A stretch of 17,975 nucleotides of DNA, taken from an uncultured Bacteroidaceae bacterium. GTDB lineage: Bacteria > Bacteroidota > Bacteroidia > Bacteroidales > Bacteroidaceae. The notes below the pieces were generated by a model. The model was given only the letters and a program-made list of their open reading frames with translations, searched no databases and was not told the DNA's origin. Made by a program: the position numbers and the translations under genes. Of this stretch, positions 6,491-13,582 are shown in pieces. The number at the start of each line of letters is the position of its first letter. Position 1 is the first letter of the stretch. The stretch is from contig CAJGDX010000040.1 in NCBI GenBank assembly GCA_904502185.1, forward strand, positions 1 to 17,975, in the 5' to 3' direction.

Positions 6491-8044
6491 ATGAGCAAAC
6501 AATTCGAAAAAATAAAACAGCTGGTCGAACTGCGTGCCAAGGCGCGTCTGGGCGGCGGCGAGAAAGCCATAGAGAAACAGCACGAACGTGGGAAATATAC
6601 AGCACGCGAACGCATAGAAATGCTGCTCGACAAGGGTAGCTTCGAGGAAACTGATATGTTTGTCACCCATCGCTGTACCAATTTCGGACAGGAAAAGAAG
6701 AGTTTCCTCGGTGACGGTATTGTGACCGGTTGCGGAACCATCGACGGTCGTCTTGTGTATGTCTTTGCACAGGACTTTACGGTGTTTGGTGGCTCGCTTT
6801 CCGAAACTATGGCGCAGAAAATATGCAAGATAATGGATATGGCCATGAAAATGGGCGCTCCTGTCATCGGTATTAACGACAGTGGTGGCGCGCGCATACA
6901 GGAGGGTATAAACTCGCTTGCAGGCTTTGCCGAAATATTCGAACGCAATATTCTTGCTTCAGGTGTGATTCCACAGATTTCGGGAATATTCGGTCCCTGT
7001 GCAGGTGGTGCAGTTTACTCTCCGGCCCTCACCGATTTTACTCTGATGACTGAGGGAACGTCATACATGTTCCTCACCGGCCCCAAGGTTGTAAAGACTG
7101 TTCTTGGCGAGCAGGTTACACAGGAGGAATTGGGCGGTGCCAGTGTGCATGCAAGCAAGTCAGGAGTTACTCATTTTACTGCGGCAACCGAAGAGGAGGG
7201 TATGATGCTTATCCGTAAGTTGCTCAGCTACATACCTCAGAACAACCGCGAGGTTACGCCTGCGCAGCCTTGCGACGACCCCATCAATCGCAAGAGTGAC
7301 CTTCTGAACGAAATAATTCCCGACAATCCCAATCAGGCATACGATATGTATAATGTTATCGGCGAAATTGTCGATAACGGGGAATTCCTCGAGGTACATC
7401 GTGACTATGCTCAGAATATCATCGTTGGTTTTGCACGAATGAATGGACAGTCAGTGGGTATTGTTGCCAACCAGCCTTGTCGCTACGCAGGAGTGCTCGA
7501 TTGCAATGCTTCGCGCAAGGGAGCGCGTTTCGTTCGTTTCTGCGACGCATTTAATATTCCACTTGTGACATTGGTCGATGTTCCGGGATTCCTTCCCGGA
7601 ACCGCGCAGGAGTACAATGCGGTAATTCTTCATGGCGCAAAGCTTCTTTATGCTTATGGTGAGGCTACTGTCCCCAAGGTGACAGTGACGTTGCGTAAGT
7701 CATATGGTGGTTCGCATATAGTTATGGCATGCAAGCAGTTGCGCGCCGATGTGAACTATGCGTGGCCCAGTGCGGAGATTGCAGTGATGGGCGCTGCCGG
7801 CGCTGCCGAGGTCCTTTACGCAAAAGAGATAAAGGCAGCCGAGGATCCCAGAGCTCTTCAGGCCGAAAAAGAGGCAGAGTACAACGAACTGTTTGCCAAC
7901 CCCTACCAGGCTGCGAAGTATGGATATATCGACGATGTTATCGAACCTCGCAATACCCGTTTCCGCGTCATACGCGCATTGGCGCAGCTTGAGAGCAAAC
8001 GTCAGGGACTTCCCCAGAAGAAACATGGTAACATCCCCCTCTAA
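6491..8044 (+). CDS. mmdA: Biotin-dependent acyl-CoA carboxyltransferase subunit (MmdA/PccB type)
   Basis: A 517-residue carboxyltransferase that moves a carboxyl group between methylmalonyl-CoA and biotin on the carrier protein. The first crotonase-like half holds the acyl-CoA site (NDSGGARIQEGINSL, residues 129-143) and the oxyanion glycines FGPCAGGAVYSPA (167-179). The second half holds the biotin side, with DVPGFLPGTAQEYNAV (363-378) and YGGSHIVMA (405-413). Length is normal for decarboxylase alpha and propionyl-CoA carboxylase beta subunits. Sequence alone does not separate these; the epimerase upstream and carrier downstream favour the methylmalonyl-CoA decarboxylase or transcarboxylase role. 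Another in-frame ATG at 6458 would add 11 residues; MSKQFEKIKQLVELR at 6491 is the usual family start. Confidence 0.9.
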   Translation: MSKQFEKIKQLVELRAKARLGGGEKAIEKQHERGKYTARERIEMLLDKGSFEETDMFVTHRCTNFGQEKKSFLGDGIVTGCGTIDGRLVYVFAQDFTVFGGSLSETMAQKICKIMDMAMKMGAPVIGINDSGGARIQEGINSLAGFAEIFERNILASGVIPQISGIFGPCAGGAVYSPALTDFTLMTEGTSYMFLTGPKVVKTVLGEQVTQEELGGASVHASKSGVTHFTAATEEEGMMLIRKLLSYIPQNNREVTPAQPCDDPINRKSDLLNEIIPDNPNQAYDMYNVIGEIVDNGEFLEVHRDYAQNIIVGFARMNGQSVGIVANQPCRYAGVLDCNASRKGARFVRFCDAFNIPLVTLVDVPGFLPGTAQEYNAVILHGAKLLYAYGEATVPKVTVTLRKSYGGSHIVMACKQLRADVNYAWPSAEIAVMGAAGAAEVLYAKEIKAAEDPRALQAEKEAEYNELFANPYQAAKYGYIDDVIEPRNTRFRVIRALAQLESKRQGLPQKKHGNIPL

Positions 8045-8055
8045 AACAGAATATT

Positions 8056-8205
8056 ATGGAAGAGAAAAACAAGAATATAGACAATGCTGTGGTTGCGGCT
8101 ATCTCTATGGCACTCAGCGCCTATTGTGGCGACAATGTTCACGACGAAGAGAGTGGCATCCTCACCATTACATACGTGAACAAGAACTGGAACAATTTCA
8201 ATTAA
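8056..8205 (+). CDS. Small OadG-tail/MmdE-like subunit
   Basis: A 49-residue gene with ATG and TAA stop, 11 bases after mmdA and 17 bases before the biotin carrier gene, all on the same strand. The product begins MEEKNKNIDNAVVAAISMAL and continues with an acidic stretch (GDNVHDEESG) and the C-terminus ILTITYVNKNWNNFN. The VVAAISMALSAY helix resembles the cytoplasmic C-terminal tail of OadG/MmdD subunits of biotin decarboxylases. There is no transmembrane segment, which full OadG proteins have at their N-terminus. It is therefore closer in layout to the small epsilon subunit MmdE of Veillonella methylmalonyl-CoA decarboxylase, which is similar to the MmdD tail and stabilises the complex. Position strongly supports a complex subunit; homology is by eye only. 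Confidence 0.7.
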   Translation: MEEKNKNIDNAVVAAISMALSAYCGDNVHDEESGILTITYVNKNWNNFN

Positions 8206-8222
8206 GCAAAAAGTGTGATATT

Positions 8223-8660
8223 ATGAAAGAGTACAAATACAAGATAAACGGCGAAGAATATAATGTTGTGATAAATGAAGTGGCTGATACAACTGCTCAG
8301 GTTGAGGTGAATGGCACAGCCTACACAGTGGAGTGGGAAAAACCAGCTGCGCCCAAGCCTGTGGTTGTTGCAAAGCCTGCTGCACCTGCAGCTAAGCCTG
8401 TTGCTCCCGCTGCACAGGCGGCACCTGCTGCGACTCCTGCTGCAGGTGCGTATGCCATAAAGACTCCTCTTCCTGGAGTCATCATAGATGTCAAGGTGAA
8501 TGTGGGTGACACTGTGGCAAAGGGACAGACTGTGGCAATACTCGAAGCCATGAAAATGGAAAACAATATCAACTGCGATCGCGATGGTAAGGTTGTTTCA
8601 ATTGCTGTAAGCAAGGGAGAAACTGTTGCTGATGGCGCAGTGCTTATAACCCTCGAATAA
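8223..8660 (+). CDS. mmdC: Biotin carboxyl carrier protein
   Basis: A 145-residue carrier. Residues 1-40 form a short N-terminal region, 41-75 a flexible Ala/Pro/Lys-rich linker (repeated APAA and KPV units), and 76-145 a biotinyl domain. The biotin attachment motif EAMKM is at 108-112, so Lys111 carries the biotin. TPLPGVIIDVKVNVGDTV (81-98) and the closing VADGAVLITLE complete the fold. It shuttles the carboxyl group between the carboxyltransferase and a second active site. The ATG at 8223 is chosen because it opens the domain directly; the frame continues upstream only as an out-of-frame reading through mmdA. It is the last gene before a strong hairpin. The usual next gene, the membrane Na+-pump subunit, is absent. 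Confidence 0.93.
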   Translation: MKEYKYKINGEEYNVVINEVADTTAQVEVNGTAYTVEWEKPAAPKPVVVAKPAAPAAKPVAPAAQAAPAATPAAGAYAIKTPLPGVIIDVKVNVGDTVAKGQTVAILEAMKMENNINCDRDGKVVSIAVSKGETVADGAVLITLE

Positions 8661-8680
8661 ACTAATATAAATAATCTCTA

Positions 8681-8712
8681 TTTTCGCCCCGCAATGCCTT
8701 GCGGGGCGAAAA
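8681..8712 (+). terminator. Intrinsic terminator after the biotin carrier gene
   Basis: A perfect 14-bp stem (TTTTCGCCCCGCAA with its exact complement) closes a 4-base loop TGCC. The GC-rich core and A/T-rich ends let it act on either strand. A run of T residues follows at about 8722-8728. It begins 20 bases after the biotin carrier stop and ends 18 bases before the hexosaminidase ATG, separating the two transcription units or attenuating the second. Confidence 0.85.
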
Positions 8713-8730
8713 TGTAATAATATTTTTTGT

Positions 8731-10698
8731 ATGAAAAGAGAAATGACCATTCTTCTTGCCATTGTGCTAATGTTTGTTGCATTTCCTGCAATTTCACAAG
8801 TTAATGAAAAGCCTTTCGTAGTTCCCGAATTGCGTGAGTGGAAGGGCGGTGAAGGAAATTTTGTTCCTTCTGAGACTATGCGCATCGTCTATCCCGAAAA
8901 GAGTGAAGCGCTTAAAAAGACAGCCTTTCAGTTTGCAAAGGACTACTATGCAATGTTCAATGCAGAGCCTGAGGTTGTGACTGGAAAAGCTAAAAAGGGT
9001 GACATCGTGCTTGCACTCAAAAAGGACAAAACTCTTGGCGCAGAGGGCTATACAATAAAAATCGGCGACAAGGTTGAGGTCGCAGCTCCCACCGCCGAAG
9101 GTCTTTTCTGGGCTACTCGTACGTTGCTGCAAATATCAGAGCAGAACAGCGGACAGGCATTGCCCAAGGGTGTCATTCGTGATTACCCCGACTATGGCTT
9201 GCGCGGCTTTATGCTCGACTGCGGACGTAAATATATTCCCATGCACTTTGTGCGTGAATATGTTAAGTTTATGTCGTATTACAAGATGAATACTTTGCAG
9301 ATTCACCTCAATGACAACGGCTTTAAACAATATTTCGAGAATGATTGGAGCAAGACTCCTGCTGCCTTCCGCTTGGAGAGCGAATATTTCCCCGGTCTTA
9401 CGGCTCGTGATGGCTATTATACAAAACAGGAGTTCCGCGAACTTCAGATGCTGGCTGACAGCCTGGGCGTTGAAATAATCCCCGAAATTGATGCTCCTGC
9501 TCACTCGCTTGCCTTTACTCATTATCGTCCTTCGCTCGGCAGCGACGAGTATGGAATGGATCACCTCGACCTCTTCAAGAATGAGACATATACATTTCTC
9601 GACTCGCTTTACGATGAGTATCTGGGCGGTGATAATCCGGTGTTTATGGGCAAACGCGTACACATAGGTACCGACGAGTACTCGAATCGCAAAAAGGATG
9701 TTGTTGAGAAGTTCCGTTACTTTACAGACTACTACATAAAAAAGATTGAGAGCTACGGCAAGCAGGCGTGTGTATGGGGAGCGCTGACCCATGCTAAGGG
9801 TGATACACCTGTGAAGTCTGAAAATGTGCTGATGCACGCATGGTACAACGGATATGCCGATCCTACAGAAATGATTAAACAGGGCTACGATCTTGTAAGC
9901 ATCCCCGATGGATACCTTTACATTGTACCGGCAGCCGGCTATTACTACGATTTTCTGAATTGCAAGTTCCTTTACGAGAACTGGACTCCCGCTCAGATAG
10001 GTAATCAGAAATTCGAGGAGCGCCATCCTCAGATAAAGGGAGGTATGTTTGCTGTCTGGAATGACCATGCAGGTAATGGTATTAGTATTAAGGATATACA
10101 TTATCGCGTTTATCCTGCAATGCAGACACTTGCGGTGAAGATGTGGACAGGCGCAAAGCCTCAGATGGCATACGACGCATTTGATAAGGCGCGCCTTGCT
10201 CTCAGTGATGCTCCCGGTGTGAAGATTGCAGGTCGTTTCAAGGGCGGCAACCGCGATATTCTGAAACTGGCAACACTTAAACCCGGCACAATCACCGACA
10301 TCGAAGAGATTGGTTTTGCCTACACTGTCAGCTTTGATATTACTGCAGTAAAGGAACAGTCAGGAACAGAACTCTTCCGCAGCCGCGATGCTGTGTTCTA
10401 TCTCTGTGATCCCATTTCGGGAATGATGGGTTTTGCCCGTGACGGCTATCTCAATAATTTCAACTTCCGTCTTTTCCCCGGCGAAAAGGCTCACATTGAA
10501 ATCAGTGGCGACCAGTATACCACCAGCCTCTATGTCAATGGAAAGTTGGTCGAGAAGATGAATCGTCAGACTAAATTGTTCAACGATAAAGGCAAGGATA
10601 AGATGTATTATGTCCGCACTCTTGCATTCCCGTTGGCAAAAGCAGGAAATTTCAATAGTAAAATAACCAATTTCAAGGTTGTGAACTATTGCAAGTGA
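8731..10698 (+). CDS. Secreted glycoside hydrolase family 20 protein (beta-hexosaminidase type)
   Basis: A 655-residue protein with a signal peptide (residues 1-22, MKREMTILLAIVLMFVAFPA). Residues about 27-150 form the GH20b-like N-terminal domain. The catalytic TIM barrel runs from about 155 to 480, opening LRGFMLDCGRKYIP and MNTLQIHLNDN. The catalytic pair is Asp315-Glu316 in HIGTDEYSN; the common form of this motif is HxGGDE, so the Thr is unusual. AVWNDHAGNG near residue 447 is the conserved aromatic lid. About 200 C-terminal residues look like a beta-sandwich (RLFPGEKAHIEISGDQY). GH20 enzymes remove terminal GlcNAc or GalNAc, or release lacto-N-biose. Substrate is not resolvable here. 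No glycan-uptake pair or sulfatase is adjacent. No clear promoter is seen between the hairpin and the ATG. Confidence 0.88.
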   Translation: MKREMTILLAIVLMFVAFPAISQVNEKPFVVPELREWKGGEGNFVPSETMRIVYPEKSEALKKTAFQFAKDYYAMFNAEPEVVTGKAKKGDIVLALKKDKTLGAEGYTIKIGDKVEVAAPTAEGLFWATRTLLQISEQNSGQALPKGVIRDYPDYGLRGFMLDCGRKYIPMHFVREYVKFMSYYKMNTLQIHLNDNGFKQYFENDWSKTPAAFRLESEYFPGLTARDGYYTKQEFRELQMLADSLGVEIIPEIDAPAHSLAFTHYRPSLGSDEYGMDHLDLFKNETYTFLDSLYDEYLGGDNPVFMGKRVHIGTDEYSNRKKDVVEKFRYFTDYYIKKIESYGKQACVWGALTHAKGDTPVKSENVLMHAWYNGYADPTEMIKQGYDLVSIPDGYLYIVPAAGYYYDFLNCKFLYENWTPAQIGNQKFEERHPQIKGGMFAVWNDHAGNGISIKDIHYRVYPAMQTLAVKMWTGAKPQMAYDAFDKARLALSDAPGVKIAGRFKGGNRDILKLATLKPGTITDIEEIGFAYTVSFDITAVKEQSGTELFRSRDAVFYLCDPISGMMGFARDGYLNNFNFRLFPGEKAHIEISGDQYTTSLYVNGKLVEKMNRQTKLFNDKGKDKMYYVRTLAFPLAKAGNFNSKITNFKVVNYCK

Positions 10699-10737
10699 CG
10701 TCCCCGGCTATTTGACATGTCTGTGATTCAAGTATGA

Positions 10738-10763
10738 AATAGTTGCTTGTTATAAAAACTATT
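10738..10763 (+). repeat. Inverted repeat overlapping the polysaccharide promoter
   Basis: AATAGTT and AACTATT form perfect 7-base arms separated by 12 bases. The left arm overlaps the -33 element of the promoter at 10742-10773 and the right arm lies in its spacer. It could be an operator for a dimeric regulator or a weak hairpin, or arise by chance in A/T-rich DNA. Confidence 0.35.
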
Positions 10764-10773
10764 GTTAACTTTG
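10742..10773 (+). promoter_or_regulatory. Promoter of the UDP-L-FucNAc cassette
   Basis: GTTG, 20 bases, then TAACTTTG: a full match at -7 (TAnnTTTG) and three of four at -33, with ideal spacing. Transcription should begin near 10780, leaving a short A-rich leader of about 30 bases. It resembles the epimerase promoter at 5894, which has the same GTTG and the same spacing. Confidence 0.7.
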
Positions 10774-10809
10774 TAGTGTTAATAGAAATAAATAATAAAA
10801 CATAAATAT

Positions 10810-11883
10810 ATGTCAGCATTCAAAGACAAAGTCCTGTTGATTACAGGAGGTACAGGCTCTTTCGGTAACGCAGTGTTGCGCCGTTTTCTCGATAGCGATA
10901 TTAAAGAGATTCGCATTTTCAGTCGCGACGAGAAAAAACAGGATGATATGCGCCATGCGCTTCAGAATCCCAAGGTAAAGTTCTACATCGGTAATGTGCG
11001 TAATCGTGAGTCTGTAGATGTTGCTATGCGTGGTGTTGATTATGTATTTGCCGCTGCAGCTTTGAAGCAGGTTCCTTCGTGTGAGTTTTTCCCCATGGAG
11101 GCAACCATGACAAACGTCATCGGTACACACAATGTGCTGTTGTCGGCTATCGAACATGGAGTGAAGAACGTGGTTGTTCTCTCTACAGATAAGGCAGCAT
11201 ACCCCATCAATGCAATGGGTATTTCAAAGGCTTTGATGGAGAAGGTCGCAACTGCTAAAGGTCGCGAGCTCGGTCAGAATGCTAAAACAACAATCTGTTG
11301 TACACGTTACGGAAATGTAATGGCAAGCCGTGGCTCTGTAATTCCTCTCTGGGTAGAGCAGATGGAGCAGGGTAAGCCCATTACCATCACCGACCCCAAT
11401 ATGACACGCTTTATGATGACACTCGACGACGCTGTCGACCTCGTTATCTATGCGTTCACTCATGGCGAGAATGGCGACCTCTTTGTACAGAAAGCTCCTG
11501 CGGCTACCCTTGTTACATTGGCAGAGGCATTGAAACAAACATATGCTCAGGTTAATCCCAAATATGGCGAGACAGAGGTTAAGGTTATTGGAACACGTCA
11601 TGGCGAGAAACTTTATGAAACTCTTGTTACACGCGAGGAGATGGCAAAGGCCATAGATATGGGCGATTACTATCGTATTCCTTGCGACACACGCGACCTC
11701 AACTACGATAAGTTCTTTACAGATGGTAACGAAGAAATTTCCAAGATTGAGGATTATCACAGCCACAATACCCGCCGACTTGATGTTGAGGGCATGAAGG
11801 AACTGTTGCTGAAGTTGCGCTTCATTCGCGAAGACTTAGGATTGCAACCACGCTCAAAAGCTAAGGAAATCCGTAGCGAATAA
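10810..11883 (+). CDS. wbjB: UDP-GlcNAc 4,6-dehydratase/5-epimerase (CapE/WbjB type)
   Basis: A 357-residue short-chain dehydrogenase of the soluble FlaA1/CapE class. It catalyses 4,6-dehydration with C5 inversion of UDP-GlcNAc, the first step to UDP-L-FucNAc. The NAD(P) loop is TGGTGSFG (residues 12-19). LSTDKAAYPINAMGISKALM (124-143) contains the active site: Asp127, Lys128 and a Met136-x3-Lys140 pair replacing the usual Tyr-x3-Lys, a known trait of this class. TRFMMTLDDAVDLV follows later. No membrane segments are present, unlike long CapD/WbpM proteins. Genes for the next two enzymes of the pathway lie downstream on the same strand, which makes this assignment stronger than motif alone. 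It heads the cassette, about 30 bases after the predicted transcription start. Confidence 0.93.
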   Translation: MSAFKDKVLLITGGTGSFGNAVLRRFLDSDIKEIRIFSRDEKKQDDMRHALQNPKVKFYIGNVRNRESVDVAMRGVDYVFAAAALKQVPSCEFFPMEATMTNVIGTHNVLLSAIEHGVKNVVVLSTDKAAYPINAMGISKALMEKVATAKGRELGQNAKTTICCTRYGNVMASRGSVIPLWVEQMEQGKPITITDPNMTRFMMTLDDAVDLVIYAFTHGENGDLFVQKAPAATLVTLAEALKQTYAQVNPKYGETEVKVIGTRHGEKLYETLVTREEMAKAIDMGDYYRIPCDTRDLNYDKFFTDGNEEISKIEDYHSHNTRRLDVEGMKELLLKLRFIREDLGLQPRSKAKEIRSE

Positions 11884-11904
11884 GATTTTTGATAAACAGA
11901 TAAG

Positions 11905-11939
11905 GATATACATATCTCTTTTACGGGGGTATGTATATC
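11905..11939 (+). repeat. Inverted repeat between wbjB and wbuC
   Basis: GATATACAT and ATGTATATC are perfect 9-base complementary arms around a 17-base spacer that contains GGGGG. The RNA could fold into a hairpin in the 91-base gap between the two genes. It is A/T-rich and has no T run after it, so it does not look like a terminator. A role in RNA stability or as an operator is possible. Confidence 0.4.
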
Positions 11940-11974
11940 TCGTATAATAATCTATGCTTCTAAAACCACTGATT

Positions 11975-12364
11975 ATGAATATAGATAAAAAAGTTTTGGA
12001 CGAACTTACGGCAAAAGCAAAGGCTTGTGAAAGGCTGAGAATGAATTATGACCTTCGTACTTCGTTAAGCGACACATCGCAGCGCATGCTCAATGCTCTT
12101 GAACCCGGAACGATGGTTCCGGTACACCGCCATCGTTCAACCACAGAAACAGTGATAATCATTCGCGGCAAGGTTAAAGAGATACTTTTCAACGAGGCAG
12201 GCGAGGTTGTCGAAGAGGTATTGATGGAGGTTGGTGGTGATTGCCCGGTATTGCAGATACCTGCCGGACAATGGCACAGCATCGAGGCTCTCGAAGAGGG
12301 AACTGTTATCTTCGAAGCTAAGGATGGTGCTTTTTCTCCATTGAGCGAAGAGGATATCAGATAA
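11975..12364 (+). CDS. wbuC: WbuC family cupin-fold metalloprotein
   Basis: A 129-residue single-domain cupin. Cupin motif 1 is perfect: Gly45, five residues, His51-Arg-His53, four residues, Glu58, six residues, Gly65. Motif 2 is also present: Gly88, Pro96-Ala-Gly98, two residues, His101. The metal site (His51, His53, Glu58, His101) is therefore intact. WbuC proteins are found beside FucNAc-synthesis genes in O-antigen loci such as Escherichia coli O26, but their reaction is unknown to me. Here the gene sits inside the UDP-L-FucNAc pathway, between the first and second enzyme genes. An ATG at 11954 would add seven residues; MNIDKKVLDEL at 11975 is preferred because it matches the family start. 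Family is clear; function is not. Confidence 0.85.
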   Translation: MNIDKKVLDELTAKAKACERLRMNYDLRTSLSDTSQRMLNALEPGTMVPVHRHRSTTETVIIIRGKVKEILFNEAGEVVEEVLMEVGGDCPVLQIPAGQWHSIEALEEGTVIFEAKDGAFSPLSEEDIR

Positions 12365-12421
12365 TCCTTCGGGATGTTTCTCTTAAATAAATCGTGATAA
12401 TCTGAGTTATTATATATACGC

Positions 12422-13570
12422 ATGAAAATATTGGTAACAGGCGCCAAAGGCTTTGTAGGTAAGAACCTCGTTTCTCAACTACGCAATATAAACGAGGGCA
12501 AGGCTAACTGGTACAAAATATCTGGTGAGGAGTTGCAGGTATACGAGTATGACGTAGACAGCGACCCTGCCGAGCTTGAAGTCTATTGCAAGAACGCAGA
12601 TTTTGTGTTCAACCTTGCAGGAGTCAATCGTCCTCAAGACCCTAAAGAGTTTATGGAGGGCAATTTTGGTTTTGCATCAACCCTGCTGAACACTCTGAAA
12701 AAGTATGGCAATAATTGCCCTGTGATGATAAGCTCATCTATTCAGGCTGAACTTGACAATCCTTACGGCGAGAGCAAACGTGCCGGCGAACAGCTGATGT
12801 TCGACTACTCAGCGGAGACCGGTGCCAAGGTGCTTGTCTATCGTTATCCCAATCTCTTTGGCAAATGGTGTCGCCCCAACTACAACAGCGCAGTTGCAAC
12901 CTTCTGCAACAACATAGCCAACGATCTGCCCATTCAGGTTAACGACCCCAATGTGCAGATGCGTCTTTGCTACATCGATGACGTTGTTGACGAACTTATT
13001 GCAGCGCTTGCAGGCGAAGAGCATCGTGACGGACATTATTGCTATGTCCCCGTAGTTCATTCAGTGAAATTGGGCGAGATAGTCGACCTACTCAACAAGT
13101 TCAAGACAATGCCTCAGACACTTGCAGTACCCATGGTGACAAATGCCTTTGAGAAGGCTCTCTATTCAACCTACATCAGCTACCTGCCTGCCCAGAAGTT
13201 TGTCTATCCGGTAAAGATGAATGTTGACCCTCGTGGCAGCTACACAGAGCTTATCCGTTCCGAGCATCATGGCCAGTTTGCTGTGAATATCTCCAAACCC
13301 GGCATTACCAAAGGTCAGCACTGGCACCACACAAAAATAGAGAAATTTGTAGTAGTTCACGGACACGGACTCATCCAGCAGCGTCGTCATAGTAGCGACG
13401 AGGTCATTGAATTTGAAGTTAGCGGCGACAATATACAGGTGGTTGAAACCATTCCCGGATATGCACACAACATCATCAATCTCTCCGAGACTGATGAACT
13501 TGTGACATTCATCTGGTGCAACGAGAATTTCGACCCCAATCGCCCCGATACATATTTTGAACCTGTATAA
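12422..13570 (+). CDS. wbjC: UDP-2-acetamido-2,6-dideoxy-hexulose epimerase/reductase (CapF/WbjC)
   Basis: A 382-residue two-domain enzyme that acts on the CapE product: C3 epimerisation, then NADPH-dependent reduction at C4, giving UDP-N-acetyl-6-deoxy-L-talosamine. Residues 1-250 form a short-chain dehydrogenase domain with GAKGFVG (7-13) and Tyr115-x3-Lys119 in NPYGESKRAG. Residues about 265-382 form a cupin with His300, His302, Glu307 (QHWHHTKIEKF) and His349 (GYAHNIINL). This domain order is the diagnostic layout of CapF. Length is slightly above the Staphylococcus aureus protein. The gene begins 57 bases after wbuC and ends 12 bases before wbjD. All catalytic residues appear intact. Confidence 0.94.
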   Translation: MKILVTGAKGFVGKNLVSQLRNINEGKANWYKISGEELQVYEYDVDSDPAELEVYCKNADFVFNLAGVNRPQDPKEFMEGNFGFASTLLNTLKKYGNNCPVMISSSIQAELDNPYGESKRAGEQLMFDYSAETGAKVLVYRYPNLFGKWCRPNYNSAVATFCNNIANDLPIQVNDPNVQMRLCYIDDVVDELIAALAGEEHRDGHYCYVPVVHSVKLGEIVDLLNKFKTMPQTLAVPMVTNAFEKALYSTYISYLPAQKFVYPVKMNVDPRGSYTELIRSEHHGQFAVNISKPGITKGQHWHHTKIEKFVVVHGHGLIQQRRHSSDEVIEFEVSGDNIQVVETIPGYAHNIINLSETDELVTFIWCNENFDPNRPDTYFEPV

Positions 13571-13582
13571 ATTTAAGATAAT

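Noticed and set aside
7893..8660. A long 255-codon frame that runs through the end of mmdA into the biotin carrier
   Set aside because: Its first part is mmdA and the small MmdE-like gene read in the wrong frame. Carrier-like sequence begins only at the ATG at 8223.
9136..10101. 321-codon frame antisense to the GH20 gene
   Set aside because: It is a shadow of the strongly coding plus strand with no recognisable domains.
8681..10698. A polysaccharide utilisation locus around the GH20 gene
   Set aside because: No adjacent SusC/SusD pair, other glycosidase or sensor gene; the only receptor is a solitary one more than 2 kb away beyond the methylmalonyl-CoA genes.
10699..10809. Invertible capsule promoter or an upxY/upxZ antitermination leader
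   Set aside because: The repeats are short, lie within the promoter rather than flanking it, and no UpxY or UpxZ gene is present.
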